A DNA stretch of 5,703 bases from Pseudomonadota bacterium. Lineage in GTDB: Bacteria > Pseudomonadota > Gammaproteobacteria > Burkholderiales > Burkholderiaceae. This document shows positions 1 to 5,703 of the stretch, piece after piece. The stretch spans positions 1 to 5,703 of the forward strand of contig CAUJJP010000131.1 in the NCBI GenBank assembly GCA_963205525.1, read 5' to 3'. Within the stretch, counting starts at the first letter, position 1; each line of letters begins with the position of its first letter. The translations under genes were made by a program, and so were the position numbers. The notes beneath the pieces were generated by a model. That model searched no databases and was not told where the DNA came from. It was given only the letters and a program-made list of their open reading frames with translations.

Positions 1-166
1 AATACCAGTCGTCGAGCGAATCGCTCAGGACTTGAACCGCTTCCTCGACGCGATCGAGGCAGATCGCTCGATCGATCCGAAGTCGCTCAAGATCAACAGC
101 AGCGTCGGCGAGATTGCCGAACGGATCGCGCGGGCCTACGGATTGAGTCGACGCCGCGATATGTGA
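1..166 (+). CDS. C-terminal fragment of an unrecognised protein
   Basis: This is an open frame from the left edge to a TGA at 164-166, giving 54 residues that begin IPVVERIAQDL and end GLSRRRDM. I do not recognise the family. The visible part is hydrophilic and looks alpha-helical: charged amphipathic stretches (RIAQDLNRFLDAIEAD, then VGEIAERIARAYGL) are separated by a short loop, and the tail is basic. It has no membrane segment. The amino-acid mix is that of a normal soluble protein, unlike the Arg/Pro-rich translations of the other two frames here, which is why I take it as coding. It points toward the antiporter operon (convergent), so it belongs to a separate transcription unit and says nothing direct about antiporter function. 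The start lies outside the window. Confidence 0.6.
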   Translation, partial: IPVVERIAQDLNRFLDAIEADRSIDPKSLKINSSVGEIAERIARAYGLSRRRDM

Positions 167-294
167 TCATCTTGTGTGGCGGGCGCCGCCGCTCGTGCAA
201 GCGAGCGAAAGCTGGAACTTGCCGTGGTGCATGACCTGCTCGGCGCGGGCCCGTCCCGTCTCGAGGCGGCGGCTCGGCCGAGTTCAGTGTGGGG
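167..294. other. Convergent intergenic region
   Basis: These 128 bases separate the stop codon of the plus-strand fragment from the stop codon of the last operon gene. Short open frames here are Arg/Pro-rich or under 25 codons and have no ribosome binding site, so I see no gene. The region holds several GC-rich inverted repeats: a 5-base stem at 178-190, a 7-base stem at 190-207, and a 10-base palindrome CTCGGCCGAG at 273-282. None is followed by a run of T in either direction. Transcripts from both sides must end here or read into each other. Confidence 0.6.
190..207 (+). terminator. Possible hairpin with GCAA tetraloop
   Basis: CGCTCGT and GCGAGCG pair as a stem of six Watson-Crick pairs plus one closing T-G wobble, around a GCAA loop of the stable GNRA type in the plus-strand RNA. 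The hairpin begins 24 bases after the stop of the left-edge gene. Placement between convergent genes suits transcript ending or 3' end protection. The following bases are AAAGCTGG, not a T tract, so it does not meet the rule for an intrinsic terminator. In the minus-strand RNA the inner wobble becomes a C-A mismatch, so the structure favours the plus-strand transcript. Confidence 0.25.
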
Positions 295-2010
295 TCATCC
301 AGCCAGCGCGATCAGCAGTACGGCGAGCGCGGCCGCGATACCCGCCACCGCCAGACCACCGCGCGCTGGCAGCGCGGCTTCGGCACGGCCCAGCGCGGGC
401 AATACCGGCACGATCGACAAATTGTCGTTCTCCGACCCGTGGCCGGCGTACGCCGTGGGCATAGGCACACGGCGCCGCCCACGTGCGAGCGCAAGCAGCG
501 GCGCCAGCAGATCTCCGGGTGGCACGGCGAGATCGCGCCCTCCGGCCGCGCGCCGTCGCCAGGCCGCGACAAGCACCGCGAGGGCGGCGCCCAGCAGCAG
601 CGGCCAGATCGCACTGAACCAGACGCCGGCCGTCGTTGGCCACAGGTCGGCAACGCGGCCCACCGCGGGCCACCCGAGCAGGCTGAGGGCCACGAGCAGC
701 CCCCAGCCGGCCCACATCGCCCCGTTAGGTCCGTGCACGCCGCCGCCGGCATTGCCGCGCAGCAGCCAGCCGGTACGCAGCATCACGAGCGAGGTGCCGG
801 CCGCGGCCAGCGTCAGCGCCACGGCCAAGCCGTCGAAGCCGGCTGGCAGTGCCGCCTTCAGCGCAGCCTTCGCGGCGTAGCCGCTGGTCAGGGGCGCACC
901 GGCCAGCCCCAGTGCGGGCAGCGCCACGCCGAGCATCCACACCGTGCGCGCCCATGGTGTGGCCACGCCGGCGAGGCTCACGCCGAGGAACAGCGCGCCC
1001 TTCGCAAGGGCGTGGTGGAAGGCGTAAAGCGTGGCTGCGGTGATGGCTGCAGGCGCAGCGGCGGGCACGGTCAAGGCGACACCGACCGCCACCGTCACGA
1101 AGCCCATCTGGCTGATGCTCGAGTAGGCCAGCGCCGCCTTCGCCTGGCGCTGCGTGGCACCGGCCAGCGCAGCCGCGAAGGCGGCGGTCAGACCCAGCGC
1201 GATCAGCGTCTCGCCCCACGCGGGTGCCGTGACGCCGCCCAGCGGCAGCAGGCGCAGCCAGCCGAGCAGGCCAGCCTTGATCATCGCGCCTGACAGCACG
1301 GCGCTCGCCGGTGTTGGAGCCACCGGATGGGCCAGCGGCAGCCAGACATGCAGCGGCAGCGCGCCGACCTTTATTCCGAAACCTACCAGCGTAAACGCGA
1401 TCACCGCGTCGCGCTGGGGCGATTCGGCCAGCGCCGCGACGATGGCGTCGAAGCGCAGGCTGCCCGCGGCGTACCAGGCCAGCGCGATCGCGGCAAACAG
1501 CGCCAGTTCGCCTACCACGACGAGCGCAAGGTAGACGCGCCCGGCCTCGACCGCCTCGGGAGTGCGCGCGTGCACCACCAGCCCGTAGGATGCGAAGCTC
1601 ATCAGCGCGAAGAAGACGTAGAAGCTGGCCGCGTCCAGCGCCAGCACGAGCCCGAAGTTGCCGGCCATGGCGCCGAGCCAGAACAGCCAAAAGCTGTCGC
1701 GCCGCGGGTCGTCGTGCAGGTAGCCGGCGGCATGCAGCCCGCCGGCCAGCCACAATGCTGCCGTGAACAACAGGAAGATGCGGCTGCCGTCGTCCAGCCC
1801 GAAGCGCGCGCCGAGGAAGAGCCAGGGCAGGTCAACCGCGCCTGGCGGGGAAAAGAGGGCCACTGCCAGCGCGGGGAGCGCGGCCAGCGGCAGCAGCGGG
1901 CGCAGCCGGTGCAACGGCCGCACGAGCAGCAGCGCCGCGAAGAGCGGCAGCAGCGCCGGCGCCAGCCAAGTAAGCACCGCGGCGGTTGCGCTAGTTGGCA
2001 ATTCAACCAC
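295..2010 (-). CDS. Third MrpD/NuoL-like antiporter subunit, lacking TM5 Glu
   Basis: This is a 571-aa integral membrane protein of the proton-conducting transporter superfamily (MrpA/MrpD, NuoL/M/N, hydrogenase-4 subunits) and would form an ion-translocating channel. It shows about 14 core membrane helices. The TM7-TM8 block is well kept: K214, then PLHVWLPLAH at 219-228 and K245 in MIKAG. K291 precedes AYSSISQMGF, H332, H333 and K337 lie in the TM12-like FHHALAKGALF, and K381 follows GYAA. The usual TM5 glutamate is missing: FYVFFALMSF has Ala135 where both upstream paralogues have Glu. A different intramembrane glutamate, E168 in VVVGELALF, lies in TM6. Residues 485-548 form a polar linker with a PPGD motif at 497-500, followed by one last hydrophobic helix (551-570), making the protein about 70 residues longer than its two paralogues. 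It starts at GTG, overlaps the previous gene by 8 bases, and has GGGAG 7 bases upstream. It is the last gene of the operon. Family assignment is secure; the exact subunit name is not. Confidence 0.9.
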   Translation of the reverse strand: MVELPTSATAAVLTWLAPALLPLFAALLLVRPLHRLRPLLPLAALPALAVALFSPPGAVDLPWLFLGARFGLDDGSRIFLLFTAALWLAGGLHAAGYLHDDPRRDSFWLFWLGAMAGNFGLVLALDAASFYVFFALMSFASYGLVVHARTPEAVEAGRVYLALVVVGELALFAAIALAWYAAGSLRFDAIVAALAESPQRDAVIAFTLVGFGIKVGALPLHVWLPLAHPVAPTPASAVLSGAMIKAGLLGWLRLLPLGGVTAPAWGETLIALGLTAAFAAALAGATQRQAKAALAYSSISQMGFVTVAVGVALTVPAAAPAAITAATLYAFHHALAKGALFLGVSLAGVATPWARTVWMLGVALPALGLAGAPLTSGYAAKAALKAALPAGFDGLAVALTLAAAGTSLVMLRTGWLLRGNAGGGVHGPNGAMWAGWGLLVALSLLGWPAVGRVADLWPTTAGVWFSAIWPLLLGAALAVLVAAWRRRAAGGRDLAVPPGDLLAPLLALARGRRRVPMPTAYAGHGSENDNLSIVPVLPALGRAEAALPARGGLAVAGIAAALAVLLIALAG

Positions 2011-3496
2011 CGACGTACTCCCGTCGCATGATCAGCCGTGCCCAGTCCAGAGGGCTCCATGGCATCGCTGCAAGAACGCCCACGCCAACCGAGAACAGGG
2101 CCGTCAGCAGGACGGGCACCAGCAGCATCGGCTTGGCGTCGCGCCCGCGGCCGTGCTCCTCGGGCCATGGGCCGCGGGCTGGGCGAAACCAGGCTCGGTG
2201 CAGGATGGGCAGAAAGTACATCGCATTGAGCAGACTCGACACCGCCAGCACGCCGATCACCCACCACTGCGCGGCCTGCGCCGCGCCCGCGCCGAGGTAG
2301 AGTTTGCTCACGAAGCCGGCCACCGGGGGTACGCCGATCATGCCGAGCGCGCCCACTGTGAACGCCGCTGTGGTCAGCGGCATGCGGCGGCCGATACCGT
2401 CCATCTCGTGGACGTGGTGCACACCGAGCGTCTCGGCGTAGTTGCCGGCGCTGAAAAACAGTGTGATCTTCATCAGGCCCTGGTGCACGAGGTGCACGAG
2501 CCCGCCGATGGTCGATATGGGTCCGAGCACGGCCGCGCCGAGCACGATGTAGGACACTTGGCTCACGGTCGAATAGGCCAGTCGCTTTTTCAGTTCGTCC
2601 TGCGTCAGGGCGCGCAGCGAACCGTAGACGATGGTCAGCGACGCCGCTGCGGCGAGCGGCGTCAGCACGCCCAGCGTGGCGGCGAACTCGATGCCGAAGA
2701 CCTCGTACACCACGCGCTGGATCGCGAAGGCGCCGGCCTTGACCACCGCCACCGCATGCAGCAGCGCCGATACCGGGGCGGGCGCCACCATCGCCTTGGG
2801 TAGCCAGCCATGCAGCGGCACCAGGGCCGCCTTGACGCCGAAGCCCACCACCAGCGCCGCGAACAGCAGCACCAGGGTCCCCGAGTGCTCGGCGGCGAAA
2901 GGCTTCAGGTAGCCGGCGCCGACGAAGTCCTGCGGTCCGGTCAGCACGTGCGCCCCGACCACGGCCAGCAGCAGCAGCAGACCGGAGGGCAGGGTGTACA
3001 TAAGGTAGCTACGACCGGCGGCAAGCGCCGCCGGCGTGCCGCGGTGGATGACCAGCGGGTAGGTCACCAGGGTCAGGATCTCGTAGAAGACGAACAGCGT
3101 GAAGAGGTTTCCCGCCAGCGCGATGCCGGCGGTGGCCGATACGCAGAGGCTGAAGAAGCCGAAGAAGCGGCTGCGGTGCGGCGCATCCTCGAGATAGCCC
3201 ACCGCGTAAACCGTGGTCACCGCCCACAGCACGGCCGACAGTGTCAGGAACAGCAGGCTCAACTCGTCGGCACGCAATACCAGGTCGAGCCCCGGCAGCA
3301 GCGCGAGTCGTGCCTCGTAATCATGGAAGCGGCCGACGTTCCACAGCATGATGCCGACGAGAATCAGCTTGGCAGCGGCACCGCCGAAGTTGAGTGCCGT
3401 GCGCAGCGTGCGCCGATCCTCGGGCAAGCAAAAGATGATCAGGCCTGGCAGCAGAGAACTCGCGACCACGGCGAGCGGCACCCACGCCTCCGTCAC
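2003..3496 (-). CDS. MrpD-like cation/proton antiporter subunit
   Basis: This is a 497-aa membrane protein with about 14 hydrophobic helices, the normal length for MrpD/NuoM-type subunits. It would form one proton or cation channel of an Mrp-type antiporter in the cytoplasmic membrane. All key positions of the family are visible: TM5 Glu139 in VFYEILTLVTYPLV, TM7 Lys222 in GVKAALVPLHGWLP (His229 in the PLH motif), APAPVSALLHAVAVVKAG at 238-255 with His247 and Lys253, Lys303/304 just before LAYSTVSQVSYI, TM12 Lys343 in HQGLMKITLFFSAG, and Lys398 in GFVSKLY. Of the three paralogues it has the most canonical MrpD look. It starts at GTG in a GTGA overlap of 4 bases with the previous gene's stop, with GGGGAG 7 bases upstream. 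By sequence alone it could also be named NuoM-like or hydrogenase-4-like; the MnhB/MnhC neighbours favour Mrp. No truncation or frameshift is seen. Confidence 0.92.
   Translation of the reverse strand: MTEAWVPLAVVASSLLPGLIIFCLPEDRRTLRTALNFGGAAAKLILVGIMLWNVGRFHDYEARLALLPGLDLVLRADELSLLFLTLSAVLWAVTTVYAVGYLEDAPHRSRFFGFFSLCVSATAGIALAGNLFTLFVFYEILTLVTYPLVIHRGTPAALAAGRSYLMYTLPSGLLLLLAVVGAHVLTGPQDFVGAGYLKPFAAEHSGTLVLLFAALVVGFGVKAALVPLHGWLPKAMVAPAPVSALLHAVAVVKAGAFAIQRVVYEVFGIEFAATLGVLTPLAAAASLTIVYGSLRALTQDELKKRLAYSTVSQVSYIVLGAAVLGPISTIGGLVHLVHQGLMKITLFFSAGNYAETLGVHHVHEMDGIGRRMPLTTAAFTVGALGMIGVPPVAGFVSKLYLGAGAAQAAQWWVIGVLAVSSLLNAMYFLPILHRAWFRPARGPWPEEHGRGRDAKPMLLVPVLLTALFSVGVGVLAAMPWSPLDWARLIMRREYVGG
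2018..2022 (-). promoter_or_regulatory. Ribosome binding site for the third antiporter subunit
   Basis: GGGAG on the minus strand lies 7 bases before the GTG at 2010 and inside the end of the preceding gene. It supports this GTG over the TTG at codon 4 and the GTG at codon 12, and suggests translational coupling through the 8-base overlap. Confidence 0.65.
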
Positions 3497-5001
3497 GGCA
3501 CCGCTCCCCGGGCGAGCAAGACTTGCAGTGGGCCACCGGCCACGACCAGGGCCACCGCGAGCAGTGCGAGCGCGAGCGACGCGAACTGCGGCGCTGTGGG
3601 CGCTGCGAGCTGGGCCTTCTCGGCGTCCGGCACGGACCGCTCTTCGACGAAGGCTCGCGACAGCGCGTGGAAGAGAAACATTGCCGCGAGCAGGCTACCT
3701 GCCAGCACTACCGCAACCGAGCCCCAGGCGCCTGCTCGCACCGCAGACTCGACCAGCAGGTACTTGCCAATGAAGCCGCCGGTCGGCGGCAGCCCAATGA
3801 GGCTGAGCGCGGCCAATGCGAACGCCGTGGCCGTCACCGGCAACCGTGTCCCGAATCCTGCCAGCGCGTCGATGCGGTCGTGCCCGTAGGCGGCGAGTAG
3901 CGAGCCGGCGCACAGGAACATCGAGGCCTTAGCCGCTGCATGGCTGGCCGCCAGCAGCACGGCCGCCGTCAGCGCATCATCGGCCGTCGGAGACGTTGCA
4001 GAACCGGCGGCCAGCGACAGCGCGATCAGCAGGTAGCCAAGTTGAGCGACGGTGGAGTACGCGATCATCGGCTTCAGCCGCTGCTGGCGCAGCGCCTGCA
4101 CACCGCCCCACAGCACCGCACCTGCGCCCAGCAGGCCGAGCAGCGTCGGCACGGCCTGCCAGGGCAGCAGCCCGAACAGGTCCAGCCACAATCGGGCGAG
4201 CAGGTAGAAGCCGGCCTTGACGACCAGCGCCGATAGCGCGGCCGACACCGGTGCCGGCGCCGAGCCATGCGCCGGTGGCAGCCAGAAGTGCAGCGGGAAC
4301 ACTGCGGTTTTGACGAGCAGCCCCGTCGTCATCAGTGCGGCGGCCAAGCCCGTCGACAGGCTCGGCTGCATGCGCGCCCGCAGCTGCTCCAGGTCCAGCG
4401 TCTGGTGGGCGGCGTAAAGCAGCTCGACGCCCAGGATGTAGAGCATCGAACCCAGCAGGGCGAGCAGCAAGTAGCGCAGCGCCGCCGCCGCCGCGCTGGC
4501 CCCGGCCAAGGCGACGAGTGCCACCGCCGCCAGTCCCAGCAGTTCGAGCGTCACGTAGAGATTGAACAGGTCGCCCGACAGGTAGAGCGCATTGAGCGCT
4601 CCCCAGGCCAGCAGCCAGACCGGCCAGAACAGCCACTCCTGCCGCAACGTCGCGGTGCCCGGATCTGCATCTTGCGCGGTGCTGTTGGCATGCGGCCCGC
4701 CGAAGTAGCGCCAGGCATACAGTGCGATGCCGCCGCCGACCGCCGCGGTCATCAACATCATCGCGGTGGCCAGGCCGTCGGCCCGCAGCACGATGCCCAA
4801 GGGGGCATCCCAGCCGCCGACGACCACGCTCTGCGCGCCGCCGGCCAGCACCGCGGCGGCGAGCCCGAACACCGCGGCGGTTCCGAGCAGGCTGCCCAGC
4901 AGCCCCGCGGCGGAGGCACCACGCCGGCCGGCCAGCAGGGCCGCCACCGCCGCAGCCAGCGGCACGGCCACGGCCGCGACGATCCAGGCCCCGCCGCTCA
5001 C
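3493..5001 (-). CDS. mnhD: MnhD/MrpD-type cation/proton antiporter subunit
   Basis: This is a 502-aa protein with about 14 membrane helices, of usual MrpD length, lying directly after the MnhC-like gene, which is the normal place of mrpD/mnhD. It would form an ion-conducting subunit of the antiporter. Visible family positions are TM5 Glu153 in LFNLYVTLELLGL, TM7 Lys231 in LLVKTAVFPLHFWLPPAH (His238, His245), APAPVSAALSALVVKAG at 248-264 with Lys262, Lys310 before IAYSTVAQLGYL, His354 and Lys358 in ASHAAAKASMF, and Lys413 in GGFIGKYLL. Residues 100-121 form a polar loop between TM3 and TM4. The start is GTG in a GTGA overlap with the MnhC-like stop, with GAGGA 9 bases upstream. Codon use and GC content match the neighbours, and nothing is broken. 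The symbol rests on gene order and family resemblance; paralogy with the next two genes makes one-to-one naming uncertain. Confidence 0.92.
   Translation of the reverse strand: MSGGAWIVAAVAVPLAAAVAALLAGRRGASAAGLLGSLLGTAAVFGLAAAVLAGGAQSVVVGGWDAPLGIVLRADGLATAMMLMTAAVGGGIALYAWRYFGGPHANSTAQDADPGTATLRQEWLFWPVWLLAWGALNALYLSGDLFNLYVTLELLGLAAVALVALAGASAAAAALRYLLLALLGSMLYILGVELLYAAHQTLDLEQLRARMQPSLSTGLAAALMTTGLLVKTAVFPLHFWLPPAHGSAPAPVSAALSALVVKAGFYLLARLWLDLFGLLPWQAVPTLLGLLGAGAVLWGGVQALRQQRLKPMIAYSTVAQLGYLLIALSLAAGSATSPTADDALTAAVLLAASHAAAKASMFLCAGSLLAAYGHDRIDALAGFGTRLPVTATAFALAALSLIGLPPTGGFIGKYLLVESAVRAGAWGSVAVVLAGSLLAAMFLFHALSRAFVEERSVPDAEKAQLAAPTAPQFASLALALLAVALVVAGGPLQVLLARGAVP
3504..3509 (-). promoter_or_regulatory. 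Ribosome binding site for the second antiporter subunit
   Basis: GGGGAG on the minus strand lies 7 bases before the GTG start at 3496, within the last codons of the preceding gene. It fixes the GTG of the GTGA overlap as the start. Confidence 0.65.
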
Positions 5002-5312
5002 GGCAGACGGTCCTCTGGCAGCCGCGCGCTATCATCGTGACGGTGCATGCGCCGCAGCAGCGCCAGTGCGAGCGCGGTGGCACTCACCGCGACGACGATC
5101 CCGGTGAGCACCATCGCATGCGGTACCGGGTCGGGGCGGCCCGCGATCTTAGTCGTGCGCGAAGCCAGCGCCACCAGCATCATGAACACGCCCGAGCCGA
5201 GTACGTTCAGGCCGAGCAGCCGCCGCAGCACATGGCGCGCGGCCAACGCGGCGTACAGGCCCATCGCCACCAAGGCGATGCCGGCCAAGCCGTAAAGCAG
5301 CCCCAGGCTCAT
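4998..5312 (-). CDS. mnhC: MnhC/MrpC (NuoK-like) antiporter subunit
   Basis: This is a 104-aa protein with three hydrophobic helices (roughly residues 4-24, 30-51 and 64-87), the size and topology of MrpC/MnhC, which is homologous to NuoK of complex I. It would sit in the membrane between the MnhB module and the MnhD-type subunits. The best signature is DPVPHAMVLTGIVVAVSATA at 61-80, close to the DPxPQALVLTAIVI segment typical of MrpC. The glutamates that NuoK carries in its helices are absent: LLGLNVLGSGVFMM has none, nor has the third helix, as expected for an MrpC rather than a complex I subunit. The polar C-terminal tail (HRHDDSARLPEDRLP) is probably cytoplasmic. The ATG overlaps the previous stop by one base (TGATG), with a modest AGGG 9 bases upstream. 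The same frame stays open to about 5555, but that part is Arg-rich shadow of the MnhB gene. Confidence 0.9.
   Translation of the reverse strand: MSLGLLYGLAGIALVAMGLYAALAARHVLRRLLGLNVLGSGVFMMLVALASRTTKIAGRPDPVPHAMVLTGIVVAVSATALALALLRRMHRHDDSARLPEDRLP
5011..5015 (-). promoter_or_regulatory. Ribosome binding site for the first antiporter subunit
   Basis: GAGGA (within AGAGGA) on the minus strand lies 9 bases before the GTG at 5001, inside the end of the MnhC-like gene. It supports the GTG start in the GTGA overlap. Confidence 0.6.
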
Positions 5313-5703
5313 CACTTGGTGCCCTGGGCCGGGCGCCCGACAAACAGCGCCACCATGATGACGGCGATCGACACCATGGCGGCCGCTTCGATCAACAGGA
5401 TCACGGCGCCCGCGTATGCGGGCGGGAAGGTCAGGAAGCCGCCGCCGAACACCGCCGTCGCGACGCCGACGCCGAGGAAGACGGCGAAGCCCAGCACGAC
5501 CGCCGCACGTACCGGCCGGCTGGCCGGCAGCGATAGCGGACGCGCCAGGTGCCACAGCACGCCCCCTGCTGCTAGCAGCGCCGCGCCCTGAAAAGCGCCG
5601 CCGGGCGCATGCGCGCCGACCCAGAGCAGATAGCCCGCGGCCGCCACGGTCAGCGGCAGCAGCACGCGCAAGAGCAGGCTCAGCATCGGGTCGGCCGGCG
5701 CTG
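5312..5703 (-). CDS. mnhB: MnhB/MrpB-domain antiporter subunit, N-terminus cut by window
   Basis: The frame ends at TGA 5314-5312 and stays open to the right edge. Counted from the ATG at 5686 it is 124 aa with about four hydrophobic helices (3-23, 33-48, 60-80, 91-116). The MnhB signature is clear: LLRVLLPLTVAAAGYLLW, then HAPGGAFQGAALLAA at 26-40 (the HxPGGGFQ motif of MrpB/MnhB/MbhF), and Glu100 in the last helix within ILLIEAAAMVSIAV. In Mrp complexes this subunit sits in the small-subunit membrane module. The ATG at 5686 has no ribosome binding site upstream, and the in-frame residues before it (APADP) read like a linker. I therefore think the real protein extends further, probably as a fusion with an MbhD/DUF4040-type domain (the C-terminal part of MrpA), as in some Mrp-like clusters. 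The domain call is firm; the fusion is inference. Confidence 0.85.
   Translation of the reverse strand, partial: APADPMLSLLLRVLLPLTVAAAGYLLWVGAHAPGGAFQGAALLAAGGVLWHLARPLSLPASRPVRAAVVLGFAVFLGVGVATAVFGGGFLTFPPAYAGAVILLIEAAAMVSIAVIMVALFVGRPAQGTK

Noticed and set aside
273..282. Palindrome CTCGGCCGAG as the operon terminator or an operator
   Set aside because: It is a perfect 10-base palindrome but has no loop and no T tract, and such short GC palindromes are expected by chance in this composition.
176..1293. Long plus-strand open frames at 176-880 and 289-1293 opposite the last antiporter gene
   Set aside because: They translate to Arg/Gln/His/Ala-rich sequence with no fold-like pattern and lie antisense to a gene with clear family motifs. 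They arise because stop codons are rare in GC-rich DNA.
725..1753. Minus-strand 342-codon frame within the third antiporter gene, and a similar 368-codon frame at 3977-5083
   Set aside because: Both are Arg/Gly/Ala-rich out-of-frame readings of genes whose main frame shows aligned membrane helices and conserved Lys/His/Pro motifs.
1327..3889. Plus-strand open frames of 234-359 codons at 1327-2031, 1763-2803 and 2810-3889
   Set aside because: They cross gene boundaries of the minus-strand operon, are low in complexity (Arg, Gln, His), and have no recognisable domain. They are antisense shadows.
4998..5555. A longer 185-aa reading of the MnhC-like gene starting at 5555
   Set aside because: The extra 81 residues are Arg/Gly-rich and overlap the MnhB gene. 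The ATG at 5312 gives exactly the expected MrpC length and a TGATG overlap.
295..5703. Respiratory complex I (nuo) or membrane-bound hydrogenase operon
   Set aside because: The large subunits alone could fit, but the MnhB HAPGGAFQ motif and MnhC DPVPHAMVLT motif followed by MnhD-type genes point to an Mrp-like cluster, and no redox subunit is in the window. The upstream genes are unseen, so a hydrogenase relative is not fully excluded.
1..5703. CRISPR arrays, tRNA or rRNA genes, insertion sequences, attachment sites
   Set aside because: I saw no regularly spaced direct repeats, tRNA-like cloverleaf sequence, rRNA segments, transposase motifs or terminal inverted repeats.

Overview
The window is high in GC, with strong G/C preference at third codon positions. 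It is almost completely filled by one minus-strand operon of membrane-protein genes that enters from the right edge and ends at position 295. The GC bias, tight gene packing and this type of ion-transport operon fit a GC-rich proteobacterium; a beta- or gammaproteobacterium is my guess. No ribosomal RNA or other taxonomic marker is present to settle this.

Layout from right to left, which is the direction of transcription: an MnhB/MrpB-domain protein (5703-5312), probably the C-terminal end of a longer protein cut by the window; an MnhC/MrpC (NuoK-like) protein of 104 aa (5312-4998); and three consecutive antiporter-fold proteins of the MrpD/NuoL/NuoM/NuoN superfamily, of 502 aa (5001-3493), 497 aa (3496-2003) and 571 aa (2010-295). 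All four junctions overlap: TGATG, GTGA, GTGA, and an 8-base overlap. The three large genes all start with GTG behind a purine-rich ribosome binding site. This is a translationally coupled unit with no room for internal promoters. The operon promoter and any mnhE, mnhF and mnhG genes must lie beyond the right edge, because the left end runs into an unrelated convergent gene.

Together these genes would encode the core of an Mrp-type (Mnh/Pha) multi-subunit cation/proton antiporter or a close relative. In such complexes the MnhB and MnhC subunits form a small membrane module, and the large MrpD-like subunits carry proton or cation channels built around a TM5 glutamate and TM7/TM8/TM12 lysines. 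The cluster has three such channel subunits in a row. The last one keeps all the lysines but has alanine in place of the TM5 glutamate, and it has an extra C-terminal extension ending in a further membrane helix.

At the left edge, positions 1-166 hold the last 54 codons of an unrecognised plus-strand gene, convergent with the operon. The 128 bases between the two stop codons contain a GCAA-loop hairpin but no convincing terminator with a T tract. I found no mobile element, CRISPR array, tRNA or rRNA.
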